In this document: one piece after another, positions 24,325-32,681 of the stretch
Layout of the letters: each line of letters opens with the position of its first letter
How positions within the stretch are numbered: position 1 is the first letter of the stretch
DNA from: Candidatus Ornithobacterium hominis
GTDB taxonomy: Bacteria > Bacteroidota > Bacteroidia > Flavobacteriales > Weeksellaceae
NCBI RefSeq assembly: GCF_951229915.1
Contig: NZ_OX579588.1
Location: 682,001-746,000 of the forward strand
Reading direction: 5' to 3'
DNA length: 64,000 nucleotides
Position numbers and translations under genes: made by a program
Notes under the pieces: generated by a model
What the model saw: only the letters and a program-made list of their open reading frames with translations
Databases searched by the model: none
What the model was told of the DNA's origin: nothing

Positions 24325-25098
24325 CTATAATTCTTCTGCTTCTGCTATCAATTCTGCAAAATCTTTAACTGCTAAGTTACGATTAAAATGTTTAATGCCG
24401 TCTGTCATCATCGTATTACAAAACGGGCATCCTGTTGCGATGATTTCAGGTTGAGTTCTCAGAGCCTCTTCGGTTCTTTCAATATTGATTTCTTTATTCC
24501 CCGACTCCGCTTCTTTGAACATTTGTGCTCCACCAGCGCCACAGCACAGTGCCTGAGCTTTGCATCTTCTCATTTCTACTAATTCGGCGTCCAGTTTTTT
24601 GATTAAGTATCTGGGCGCTTCGTAAACGCTGTTTCCCCTCCCCAAGTAGCAAGGGTCGTGGAAAGTTATTCGCTTACCGCGGAAAGCTTTTCCTTCAATC
24701 TTCAAGCGACCGTTATCAATCAATTCTTGCAAAAATTCTGAATGATGTTGCACCTTATAATTCCCCCCTAAGTCTGGGTATTCATTCTTCAAGGTATTAA
24801 AGCAATGTGGGCAGGTTGTTACAATATTTTTTATGTTGTAAGCGTTTAAAACCTGAATGTTTGTAGCTGCAGCCATTTGAAATGCGAATTCATTTCCCGC
24901 TCTTTTAGCGGGGTCTCCCGTGCAGCTTTCCTCGGTCCCGAGCACGGCGAAATTCACATTAATATGATTCAGTATTTTTACAAATGCCCGCGTGATTTTT
25001 TTAGCCCTATCATCAAAGCTTCCAGCGCATCCTACCCAAAATAAGACTTCAGGTTCTTTGCCTTCAGAAAACATTTGAGCCATTGTTTTTACTTCCAT
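24325..25098 (-). CDS. CCG-domain iron-sulfur protein (HdrB/LutA/GlpC-like)
   Basis: A soluble redox protein with two cysteine-rich CCG-type domains: WVGCAGSFDD, EESCTGDPAKR, TTCPHCFNTLKNEYP, HDPCYLGRG, ALCCGAGGAQMF and GCPFCNTMM. Such domains bind [4Fe-4S] clusters and serve as electron-transfer subunits with FAD-linked dehydrogenases or ETF-type partners; the partner is not in this operon fragment. The start at 25098 (MEVKTMAQMF) is preferred to 25122. It lies upstream of, and is presumably co-transcribed with, the 165-residue protein. Confidence 0.85.
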   Translation of the reverse strand: MEVKTMAQMFSEGKEPEVLFWVGCAGSFDDRAKKITRAFVKILNHINVNFAVLGTEESCTGDPAKRAGNEFAFQMAAATNIQVLNAYNIKNIVTTCPHCFNTLKNEYPDLGGNYKVQHHSEFLQELIDNGRLKIEGKAFRGKRITFHDPCYLGRGNSVYEAPRYLIKKLDAELVEMRRCKAQALCCGAGGAQMFKEAESGNKEINIERTEEALRTQPEIIATGCPFCNTMMTDGIKHFNRNLAVKDFAELIAEAEEL

Positions 25099-25170
25099 TT
25101 TTATTCTAAACTGATGAATCAAATATAAGCTTTTTTCAAAAATTTTTTAAGCCTTTAAAAAAATAGTATA

Positions 25171-25207
25171 AAAAAAGGGATTGAAAATCCAGTCCCTTTT
25201 TTTTTTT
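25171..25207 (-). terminator. Intrinsic terminator of pnp
   Basis: GGGATTG/CAGTCCC with flanking A- and T-runs lies 15 bp beyond the pnp stop codon and works in either orientation. A palindrome variant (25140-25163) follows it. Confidence 0.8.
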
Positions 25208-25221
25208 AAGCTTTAGAAAAA

Positions 25222-27357
25222 TTATTCTTCATTTTTCTTCTCTGGTTTTGGGAGCAGAACCTTTCGGCTTAATCTCATTTTCCCAGTTTTCTTGTCGTTT
25301 TCGAGGTATTTTACTTCAATAATGTCACCAATGTTCACCACATCTTCCACATTATTCACACGATGCCACTCCAGCTCAGAGATATGAACGAGCCCCTCGG
25401 TACCTCTTTTCAGCTCCACAAAAGCGCCAAAAGGTTTGATGGAAATCACTTTGCCTGTGTAAGTTTCACCAATTTCAGGTTCAAAGGTAATTTCTTTAAC
25501 TCGCCGAATGGCTTCATCTATGCCAGCTTGGTCTTTCCCGCTGATTTCTACGATTCCCATATTGTCTTTCTCATCGATAGAAATTTCAGTATTTGTATTA
25601 GCTTGAATTTCTTGAATGATTTTTCCGCCTGGGCCAATCACGGCGCCAATAAAGTCACTTTTTATCATCAAAGTCACTAATTTAGGAGCGTTTGGTTTTA
25701 ATTGAGGATTTGGTTCAGCAATGGTTTCCAGCATTTTATCCATAATATGAAGGCGGCCATCTTTCGCTTGCATCAGTGCTTTTTCTAGAATTTCGTAAGA
25801 TAGACCAGATATTTTAATATCCATCTGGCAAGCCGTGATGCCATCTTTTGTTCCTGTTACCTTAAAGTCCATATCGCCCAAGTGGTCTTCATCACCCAAG
25901 ATGTCAGACAAGACAGTCCATTTTCCACTTTCTTGGTCAGTAATCAACCCCATGGCAATTCCAGAGACAGGCTTTTGAATTTTGATACCTGCATCCATCA
26001 GCGCCAAAGTCCCAGCACAAACGGTAGCCATAGAAGATGAGCCATTAGATTCTAAAATATCAGAAACCAAACGAATGGTGTACGGATTATCCGCAGGAAT
26101 CATTCGCTTCAATGCACGCTCAGCCAAATTCCCGTGCCCGATTTCTCGTCTTGAAGTTCCACGGATTGGTCTAGCTTCGCCCGTAGAGAACGGAGGGAAA
26201 TTGTAATGCAAATAGAATTTTTTATCATACTCTTCGATGATGCTATCAATGCGGTCAACGTCCAGCGATGAGCCTAAAGTCACCACGCTCAGAGATTGAG
26301 TTTCCCCGCGCGTAAAGACAGAAGAACCATGCGTAGCTGGTAAATAATCAACCTCGCACCAAATTGGGCGAATCTCTTGCGGAGACCTCCCATCCAAGCG
26401 CACCCCTTCGTTGAGCAACATTTGGCGAACGGCATTCTTTTTAACTTTACCAAAGTATTTATCAATCAACGGTTCGATTTCGGTCAGCTCCTCTTCACTA
26501 TATTTTTCTTTCCAATTTTTTAAAGCCTTATCAAATTTTTCTGATCTTTCATGCTTTTCACTCGGTTCTTTTGCAATATCATAAAGCTCTTGGTAAAGCT
26601 GTTCTTTGATTTCTCTTTCAAGCTTTTCATCATTCACTTCATGGCAGTAAGTGCGTTTAGGGAAAGATTTCCCTACTTTTTCAGCCAAGCGTTCCTGTGC
26701 TTCGATTTGGTCTTTGATGGCTTCGTGGGCAAACTTAATAGCCTCAAGCATTTCCTGCTCAGAGACCTCAGCCATTTCACCTTCTACCATCACCACAGAA
26801 TCCTTAGAAGCTCCCACCATGATGTCTAAATCTGCTTTTTTCAGAGTTTCTAAATCGGGGTTGATGGATAGCGCCCCATTTACACGCACCACGCGAACTT
26901 CAGAAATCGGATTCTTAAAAGGAATATCAGTCAAAGCCAATGCAGTAGAAGCCGCGAGCCCAGCCAAAGAATCAGGCAAAACACTAGCATCGTAAGATAA
27001 AACATTGATAATCACCTGAACCTCTGCATGGTAATCATCAGGGAAAAGCGGACGCAAAACACGGTCTACCAAGCGCATTGTCAAGATTTCATCATCGCTT
27101 GGGCGCCCTTCTCTTTTGATGAACCCCCCTGGGATTTTACCCGCAGCTGTAAATTTCTCTCTATATTCCACAGTCAAAGGCATAAAGTCAACACCCTCTC
27201 TAGCTTCTTTTGCACCCACCACAGTAGCAAGTAACATGGTACCACCCATCTTCACCACCACAGATCCATCGGCCTGTTTAGCCAATTTACCCGTCTCTAA
27301 GGTGATGGAACGCCCGTCATTTAAACGGATTTCTTCTGTTTGTTCTATATAATTCAT
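25222..27357 (-). CDS. pnp: Polyribonucleotide nucleotidyltransferase (PNPase)
   Basis: A 3'-5' phosphorolytic exoribonuclease of mRNA decay. Two RNase PH-like domains are present (GGFIKREGRPSDDEILTMRL; VFTRGETQSL and GTSRREIGHGNLAERAL). They are followed by a KH domain (IGAVIGPGGKIIQEI) and an S1 domain (GKVISIKPFGAFVELKRGTEGLVHISE). At 711 residues it is full length. An AAGCCTT palindrome variant lies inside it at ~26517, encoding KALKNW. Confidence 0.97.
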   Translation of the reverse strand: MNYIEQTEEIRLNDGRSITLETGKLAKQADGSVVVKMGGTMLLATVVGAKEAREGVDFMPLTVEYREKFTAAGKIPGGFIKREGRPSDDEILTMRLVDRVLRPLFPDDYHAEVQVIINVLSYDASVLPDSLAGLAASTALALTDIPFKNPISEVRVVRVNGALSINPDLETLKKADLDIMVGASKDSVVMVEGEMAEVSEQEMLEAIKFAHEAIKDQIEAQERLAEKVGKSFPKRTYCHEVNDEKLEREIKEQLYQELYDIAKEPSEKHERSEKFDKALKNWKEKYSEEELTEIEPLIDKYFGKVKKNAVRQMLLNEGVRLDGRSPQEIRPIWCEVDYLPATHGSSVFTRGETQSLSVVTLGSSLDVDRIDSIIEEYDKKFYLHYNFPPFSTGEARPIRGTSRREIGHGNLAERALKRMIPADNPYTIRLVSDILESNGSSSMATVCAGTLALMDAGIKIQKPVSGIAMGLITDQESGKWTVLSDILGDEDHLGDMDFKVTGTKDGITACQMDIKISGLSYEILEKALMQAKDGRLHIMDKMLETIAEPNPQLKPNAPKLVTLMIKSDFIGAVIGPGGKIIQEIQANTNTEISIDEKDNMGIVEISGKDQAGIDEAIRRVKEITFEPEIGETYTGKVISIKPFGAFVELKRGTEGLVHISELEWHRVNNVEDVVNIGDIIEVKYLENDKKTGKMRLSRKVLLPKPEKKNEE

Positions 27358-27699
27358 AAAAATATTTATAGCACAAATGTAAGGTTTATTTACAAGTTAC
27401 ACCATCTACTGCAAAATTTCTAAAGCCTTAAAAAAAATCATGGAAAATTAGATGAAAAATAATTTCTTCAACATATTATTTCGTTAATCCATTCCTTTTC
27501 AGTTTTTTACAGAAAATTCATCAGATTAACTAGTTTTTGAAGTAAATTGATTTATATTTGCAATATTGAGATTTTCAATAAAAATCAATAAAATTAAAAA
27601 TTAGCCAAGCGACTAAGTCTTTACCTGAAATCAAAAAAAGTTATAAGACTTTTTAAATTGGTCAAATAGAGTTAAATTTAATCTATAATATTTATAATT
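27358..27699. other. Intergenic region between pnp and the DUF417-type gene
   Basis: The 342 bp show no gene. They contain a palindrome variant at 27415-27437 and a possible -7 box TATATTTG at 27553-27560, which would leave a ~130-nt leader before 27700. No riboswitch was recognised. Confidence 0.4.
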
Positions 27700-28137
27700 A
27701 TGAAAACAGCGGATAAAAAACAGCAAGATATCGGCATGATTGTAATGATTTTGGGAACTGCATTAATTTTATTATGGATAGGAGTTTTCAAGTTTACACC
27801 CACCGAAGCTGAAGCAATAAAACCTCTGATGCAAAATCAACCATTATTATCTTGGATGTACAGCATCTTAGGGGTACAAGGCGTTTCTAACTTCATCGGT
27901 ATTGTAGAAATCGTAACGGCAATTTTACTTATTTTAGGATTAAATTTTAAATTACTTTTAAAATACGCAGGAGCTTTACTCATCTTAACATTTACTATTA
28001 CCATCAGTTTTATCTTCACCACCCCAGGAGTGTGGAGAAGTGTGGATGGCGTACCTGTTACAGACTTCTTTATCTTAAAAGATCTAATTCCTTTAGGTTT
28101 GGGGATCAAGCTTTTAAATGACTATAAGAAGTTATAA
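27700..28137 (+). CDS. DUF417 (YkgB/RclC-like) membrane protein
   Basis: A 145-residue inner-membrane protein with about four transmembrane helices. DIGMIVMILGTALILLWIGVFKFTPTEAEAI and PLLSWMYSILGVQGVSNFIGIVEI match the DUF417 family. It includes E. coli RclC, made in response to reactive chlorine species. The partner oxidoreductase RclA is not nearby. Single gene; moderate certainty on role, good on family. Confidence 0.8.
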   Translation: MKTADKKQQDIGMIVMILGTALILLWIGVFKFTPTEAEAIKPLMQNQPLLSWMYSILGVQGVSNFIGIVEIVTAILLILGLNFKLLLKYAGALLILTFTITISFIFTTPGVWRSVDGVPVTDFFILKDLIPLGLGIKLLNDYKKL

Positions 28138-28220
28138 AAGCTTCCTGAAATGAAGTGGTTAAGTCTATAAAAGTATAAAGATGCACGGCTTCTATAACTT
28201 TTATCAAACCCATTGTTAAA

Positions 28221-28991
28221 CTATACCGATTTTCTCACAATGGGTAGCACTTCACCTTTCATCAGAGCATATTTCTTCTGCTCTTCTTCCGTAAATTGAT
28301 GAGAACCAAAGTCTTTCGTTACATCAAATCCCACATCTTCCAGCCGTTGAAAATAATCCATTCCATACCATCTCACATGGTCATATTGCCCAAAATGTTT
28401 TTTTCTTTCTTCGGGAGATTGAATGGTAAAATCCTCGTAAGTTTTTTCTAAATCACTTTTCATTGGCACTTGCAAGATGCCCCAGCCGCCTTTTTTCATC
28501 ACCCGATATAATTCTTGCATAGCCCGAGTATCATCTTCGATGTGTTCCAGCACGTGGTTGCAGAAAATCACATCAAAGGTTTCATCATCAAAAGGAAGGT
28601 GGAGCAAATTGGCCTTCACGTCTGCTAGCGGACTATGAAGATCGGCAGTGGTGTAATCTAAATTTTTTAAGGCTTTAAATTTTTTGTAAAAACTTTGCTC
28701 TGGAGCCATGTGTAAAATTTTTAAAGGCTTAGAAAAAAAATCAGTTTCTCTTTTGAGGTAAAGCCACATTAGCCGATGCCTTTCCAGTGAAAGTGTGGAT
28801 GGAGAAAGTGCATTCGCTCTTGATTTTCCATAGCCGTATGGCAGGAATTTCCTGAATTTTTTTCCATCAATCGGGTCTACAAACTGATTGCCACGATAAT
28901 AAAAAATAAGTAAAGGTTTCACCCAAAAGCTCAAACGAATCAACCACGGGCGGGGCACGAAATTTAAAATAAATTTAAGCAATTCATTCAT
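28221..28991 (-). CDS. SAM-dependent methyltransferase
   Basis: A 256-residue class I methyltransferase. The SAM-binding motif is ILHMAPEQSF (replacing the usual GxGxG), an acidic TADL ends strand 2, and LPFDDETFDVIFCNHVLEHIEDD is the motif IV/V region. The N-terminal ~60 residues are basic and hydrophobic (FYRGNQFVDPIDGKKFRKFLPYGY). The substrate is unknown. Two palindrome variants lie in the coding sequence (28660 and 28708), encoding KKFKALKNL and FSKPLKIL. Confidence 0.8.
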   Translation of the reverse strand: MNELLKFILNFVPRPWLIRLSFWVKPLLIFYYRGNQFVDPIDGKKFRKFLPYGYGKSRANALSPSTLSLERHRLMWLYLKRETDFFSKPLKILHMAPEQSFYKKFKALKNLDYTTADLHSPLADVKANLLHLPFDDETFDVIFCNHVLEHIEDDTRAMQELYRVMKKGGWGILQVPMKSDLEKTYEDFTIQSPEERKKHFGQYDHVRWYGMDYFQRLEDVGFDVTKDFGSHQFTEEEQKKYALMKGEVLPIVRKSV

Positions 28992-29023
28992 TATAAGTGA
29001 ATTAATGATAAATCATCGATGGT

Positions 29024-29179
29024 TCAAAGTGATTTTTGATTAGATTCAGTATTTGATGTATTTTCACTCACTTCAACCTGAGAAATTTCTTCTTTAAATT
29101 TAGCCAATTCTACTTGAGGCAATTGCTTCACCAACGTCAAAAGTTGTTTGTAATTAAGATTAATTTCTATTGTCATCAT
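29024..29179 (-). CDS. Small hypothetical protein (51 residues)
   Basis: The frame reads MMTIEINLNYKQLLTLVKQL then PQVELAKFKEE and a Ser/Asn-rich tail. It resembles the short helical proteins found beside some type II toxin genes in Bacteroidota, but no toxin gene is adjacent. It sits between map and the methyltransferase on the same strand, and its codon use is like its neighbours'. Coding status is likely but not certain. Confidence 0.45.
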   Translation of the reverse strand: MMTIEINLNYKQLLTLVKQLPQVELAKFKEEISQVEVSENTSNTESNQKSL

Positions 29180-29220
29180 TTAAAAATAAATAATTCTACT
29201 GAATTTCAATCATTTAAAAC

Positions 29221-30054
29221 TCAATCTACAAAAGCGTCATCAAACAAAAACTCCTTTTCTTCATCACTTTCAATGCCCAAAGCATCATAAATGTATTGAA
29301 ACGTAGAAAGCAATCTTGGTTTGCCATCAATCATGGTTACATCATGCTCAAAATGAGCTGAATAGGAATTGTCTTTACTTGTTACCGTCCAGCCATCTTT
29401 ATGAAATTTCACTCGTTTTGTACCCATATTAATCATGGGTTCAATTGCTAAAACCATTCCATCTTTCAATACTTTCCCTGTGCCTCTTCTGCCATAATTC
29501 GGCACTTGTGGTTCTTCGTGCATATCTCTCCCCAAGCCATGGCCGCAGAGTTCTCTCACTACACCATAGCCTTCTTTTTCGTTATAAATTTGAATGGCAT
29601 GGCATATATCGCCCAAGCGATTTCCTTTCTTGAACTGGCGGATCCCAGCGTATAAACTTTCTTTCGTTACTTTCAAGAGTTTCTCAACCTCTGGCGAGAC
29701 TTCTCCGATTTTAAACGAATAAGCATGATCGCCATAAAATCCATTCATGTAGACACCGCAATCCACCGATACGATATCGCCTTCTTGCAATGGTTTATCG
29801 TTGGGGATACCGTGTACCACTTGCTCGTTTGGCGAGATGCACAGCGATTTTGGGAAATCATACATACCAAGAAAAGCGGGATAAGCACCGTGGTCTCTGA
29901 TGAAGGCGTCTCCTAAATCATTAATCTGCTGTGTGGTGACGCCTGGGCCAATGATTTTTGCGATTTCGCCTAGAGTTTTAGAGACTAACAAAGCACTTTC
30001 ACGCATCAGTTTCAGTTCGTCTATACTCTTTATGATGATTTCTGCTTTTGCCAT
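29221..30054 (-). CDS. map: Methionine aminopeptidase type I
   Basis: Removes the initiator Met from nascent proteins. The metal ligands can be read in VSVDCGVYMNGFYGDHAYSF (two Asp), ELCGHGLGRDMHEEPQVP (His), MVLAIEPM (Glu) and SAHFEHDV (Glu). At 277 residues it is slightly longer than the E. coli enzyme because of a C-terminal acidic tail (SDEEKEFLFDDAF). Confidence 0.95.
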   Translation of the reverse strand: MAKAEIIIKSIDELKLMRESALLVSKTLGEIAKIIGPGVTTQQINDLGDAFIRDHGAYPAFLGMYDFPKSLCISPNEQVVHGIPNDKPLQEGDIVSVDCGVYMNGFYGDHAYSFKIGEVSPEVEKLLKVTKESLYAGIRQFKKGNRLGDICHAIQIYNEKEGYGVVRELCGHGLGRDMHEEPQVPNYGRRGTGKVLKDGMVLAIEPMINMGTKRVKFHKDGWTVTSKDNSYSAHFEHDVTMIDGKPRLLSTFQYIYDALGIESDEEKEFLFDDAFVD

Positions 30055-30371
30055 GTTTATTATTTTATAAAATCTTCACAAAGTTAATAAATAGGTTTCT
30101 TTTAAAATAATTTTGTAGTTTTGAATAAGATTATTCATCTATTTAATTATTTGGTAGTCAATTAAATATACGATTTTTTAATCAAATGGACAATCTTTTT
30201 TCTTTTTTTATTCCTAAATGCACAACAGGTTTTAATAATTAATTTCTTATTAAATTTCAAAAGCCCCCCCCCTTGATAATCGTTTTCAGGCGCTTCGGGT
30301 AGTTGTGATTTTAAAGAAAAAAGTTTTGTGTGATTTAACAGAAAATTCATATATTTGCAATCCTTTTAAAC
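30055..30371. other. Intergenic region between map and tRNA-Met
   Basis: No gene seen in 317 bp. It holds a C9 run at 30264-30272. The sequence ATATTTGCAATCC just before the tRNA (TATATTTG-like at 30348-30355) is a likely -7 box of the tRNA promoter. Confidence 0.4.
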
Positions 30372-30445
30372 GGCGAGGTAGCTCAGATGGTTAGAGCGCA
30401 GGATTCATAACCCTGAGGTCGGCAGTTCGATTCTGCTCCTCGCTA
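30372..30445 (+). tRNA. tRNA-Met (CAT)
   Basis: A cloverleaf of 74 nt. The acceptor GGCGAGG pairs with CCTCGCT (G1-U72), the D-stem is GCTC/GAGC, the anticodon loop is TTCATAA, the T-arm is GGCAG-TTCGATT-CTGCT and the discriminator is A. The G1-U72 pair and D-arm fit elongator Met; tRNA-Ile2 (lysidine-modified CAT) cannot be excluded. The anticodon stem CAGGA/CCCTG has an A-C mismatch at 31-39. CCA is not encoded. Confidence 0.92.
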
Positions 30446-30489
30446 CTTTTCAAAGCCATTGATAATCAGTGTTTAAAGCAAAGATTTCA

Positions 30490-30723
30490 ATGGCTTTTTT
30501 TGAAGAAATGATTCTAAGCGAGTACGAAAGCGAGTACAAAATGAAATGGACTAAACCGAAAATTTATAAACCTAAAAAAGGACGTTGGTATATATATTAT
30601 AACTATCAGCATCCAACTGAAGTTAATAAATTAGGTAGACCAAAAATGGTTCGATTCAAATTACCTAGCTTCGGATTGAATAAAAAATATAGTAATTATA
30701 AAGATAGACTTGAAGCTTTTTAA
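30490..30723 (+). pseudogene. Truncated tyrosine recombinase (integrase) N-terminus
   Basis: About 78 residues with KWTKPKIYKPKKGRWYIYYN and a QHPTEVNKLGRPKMVRFKL stretch resemble the N-terminal arm-binding start of Bacteroidetes conjugative-element integrases. The frame stops after YKDRLEAF with no catalytic domain. It begins 45 bp after tRNA-Met, the classic position of an integrase beside its attachment site. It is most likely the remains of an excised or decayed integrative element. Confidence 0.6.
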
Positions 30724-30888
30724 AGATTGTACGGAGTGCCCAAATTTTTCCTGCCATTAGCTCCATTAACTCGCTTTCGTTGATGGGGTTTCTTTTCTTT
30801 CTCATACTTCTATTATTTTTACAAATTCCTTAATAAAGTCGTCCAGAGAAATTAAATCCTCGCAAGCATCGCTATGTATTTCGATTGA

Positions 30889-31155
30889 ATGATGAAGAAA
30901 ATGCAAAGTTTTTTATCCTTGTTTGAACAATCGGGAATGAAGTATAAAGCCCATTTTATTACTTCAGTTCTTTTCAATAGAGAAATTAAAACGGTAAAAA
31001 TTGATAAAACAGCCATTGATTTTTATACCAAACTCACCGAGTTAAACGCTCAATTTAGAAAAATAGGCGTCAATTATAACCAGATTGTCAAGATACTTTA
31101 CCGCCATAACATCTTATACGCACATCAAAAGATGAAGTTTCAGAACAAGCCTTAA
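30889..31155 (+). pseudogene. Mobilisation-protein fragment (MobC/relaxosome-like)
   Basis: 88 residues containing MKYKAHFITSVLFNREIKTV, TAIDFYTKLTELNAQFRKIG and VNYNQIVKILY. These match the central part of Bacteroidetes relaxosome accessory proteins (AHFI..IF, LNAQFRKIGVNYNQ). The reading frame ends at AAG CCT TAA, within a dispersed-palindrome remnant exactly where homology to the FISUMP leaders begins. The fragment therefore looks cut off by the arrival of the target-3 cassette. Confidence 0.6.
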
Positions 31156-31182
31156 AAAATCCTCTGCCTCAAAAAAAATAAA

Positions 31183-31214
31183 TTTGCGTAATTCAAAAAC
31201 GTAAAATACATTTG
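31183..31214 (+). promoter_or_regulatory. Promoter of FISUMP gene 3
   Basis: TTTG at 31183-31186, 20 bp, then TACATTTG at 31207-31214, identical in layout to the other two target genes. Confidence 0.8.
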
Positions 31215-31220
31215 CGGGCA

Positions 31221-31601
31221 GGTTGAGAAAGGTGAAAAATCTCAACGGAAAATTTTAACAAAAAAATAACGAAATTTTAACAAATGAAATTTGTGAGTTT
31301 CAAAATAAAGTGTAAACACACACACACACACACACAAGTAATGAGCTAAACAACTCATTATCAATAACTTATAATAAATTTTTGCTTCCCCGTGGGAGCG
31401 AACCGCAAAGCCGTGCAAGAAAATCTTGTGCGGTTTTTCTATTTTCACCTGTGTGAAAGTAGTAATTTCTTCAAAAAAGAAGAGCCTCACGGGTTGGGGC
31501 TCTTTCTAAATGAAGAAGCAAAAAAAAGTTGAAAAAAAACAGCAAAAATTTAATTAAGAAAAGAATAAATCAATAAAATATTAACCAAAAAAATAAAACA
31601 A
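31221..31601 (+). promoter_or_regulatory. Structured 5' leader of FISUMP gene 3 with (CA)10 tract
   Basis: Third copy of the leader with the same stems, including the terminator-like AACCGCA..TGCGGTT hairpin plus T-run. The upstream frame starts at ATG 31284, runs through (CA)10 at 31317-31336 and stops at 31347-31349, in a different phase from copies 1 and 2. Confidence 0.65.
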
Positions 31602-32639
31602 ATGAAGAAATTATTATTTTCTTTAGCCGTATTATCAGCGGTTGCGGTCACCGCTCAGGTGGGCATTAACACAGATACTCCACAGGCGACATTAGACATC
31701 AGCGCAAAAGGCAAACAAGAAGGTGACTTGCGCATAGAAGGTGTTGATAGATTATACGGAGTTGATTGGATTCTGACTTGGGATGAAAAAGACAAAAAGG
31801 TAAGAAAAATGTCGATTAAAGACATAGAGTGGGATATAAAAAATAGAGAGATAATTGATTACATTAAGGGTGCGGTAAAAAATCCAAATGAGGTCATAGA
31901 AAAGATAAGAAAATGCCCTGAAGATAGATTAGTATATGATAAATTATTTAGGAAAGATAATGGCAAGCATGATTTTGTGTATTGCGCTACAATTGTAACT
32001 GGTAAAGTGAACGATAAAGAATACAAAAGAACATGGCTCAACCTCAACCTTGGTGCAGAATACGCCAACATCCATAGTCCTCATTTTGAACCTACCGTTA
32101 GTAAAACAGGCACAGATGCCCATAATGAGGCTAAAACCTACGGTTCATTATACCAATGGCAGCGAGCGAGTGATGGGCATGAGTTTAGGGGTTCACAAGT
32201 TACCGATAAAAAAGCCTCAAGTTGGACAGAAACAGACGAAGCAGCAGGGAAGTTTATTACTTCTGACGATGGTCATTGGGTAAGTAATCCTTCACCAGAC
32301 CTTAACTTGTGGCAAGGAGGAGCAGACAGAGTTAATAACCCTTGCCCGTCAGGTTACCATGTTCCGACTATGGAGGAGTGGAAGGAATTACTCAATGCTG
32401 TAGGAAGTAATAATCAAATGTATACACAGAATAAGTTGCCAAACCTTGTAGCTGCTGGCATCATCCATCACCGTGACAGTACGCTGGTCCTCGAGGGTTC
32501 TCACGGGTACTACTGGAGTAGCTCTGCTTACGACGACAGTAGCTACGCTCACGCCATGTACTTCCTCCCTGGCAGCGGTACGATCGACTTCAACTACCGA
32601 TCTGAAGGGCTTAGCGTGCGTTGTATTAAGAGTAATTAA
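31602..32639 (+). CDS. Secreted FISUMP-domain protein, DGR target 3
   Basis: A 345-residue exported protein: signal peptide MKKLLFSLAVLSAVAVTAQ, VGINTDTPQATLDI, a charged spacer, then a FISUMP domain (LYGSLYQWQ-equivalent YGSLYQWQRASDGHEF, NPCPSGYHVPTMEEW, YYWSSSAYD). It ends LSVRCIKSN instead of the SVRCLKD of targets 1 and 2. Residues ~282-340 correspond to VR3. It stands alone beside tRNA-Met, 12 kb from the RT, embedded in mobile-element debris. It may be a dispersed copy whose homing signal has decayed. Confidence 0.85.
   Translation: MKKLLFSLAVLSAVAVTAQVGINTDTPQATLDISAKGKQEGDLRIEGVDRLYGVDWILTWDEKDKKVRKMSIKDIEWDIKNREIIDYIKGAVKNPNEVIEKIRKCPEDRLVYDKLFRKDNGKHDFVYCATIVTGKVNDKEYKRTWLNLNLGAEYANIHSPHFEPTVSKTGTDAHNEAKTYGSLYQWQRASDGHEFRGSQVTDKKASSWTETDEAAGKFITSDDGHWVSNPSPDLNLWQGGADRVNNPCPSGYHVPTMEEWKELLNAVGSNNQMYTQNKLPNLVAAGIIHHRDSTLVLEGSHGYYWSSSAYDDSSYAHAMYFLPGSGTIDFNYRSEGLSVRCIKSN
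32444..32623 (+). repeat. VR3, a diverged DGR variable repeat
   Basis: It runs from CCTTGTAGCTGCTGGC to AGCGTGCGTTG, 180 bp against 177 bp for the matching TR part. The invariant core TACTGGAGTAGCTCTGCT is intact. The 3' boundary sequence CCTCAAGGATTAAGAG of VR1/VR2 is replaced by TATTAAGAGTAAT, so the presumed homing-initiation site is damaged. Confidence 0.72.
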
Positions 32640-32681
32640 ACGTTTATTTAAAATCAGAAAATCATCAATTAAAATTAAAGG

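Noticed and set aside
30264..30272. C9 run upstream of tRNA-Met
   Set aside because: A potential slippage site, but no gene or regulatory frame includes it.
30735..30810. Reverse-strand frame MRKKRNPINESELMELMAGK beside the integrase fragment
   Set aside because: About 43 codons, running antisense into the fragment; possibly part of the same decayed element, but evidence is too thin for a separate call.
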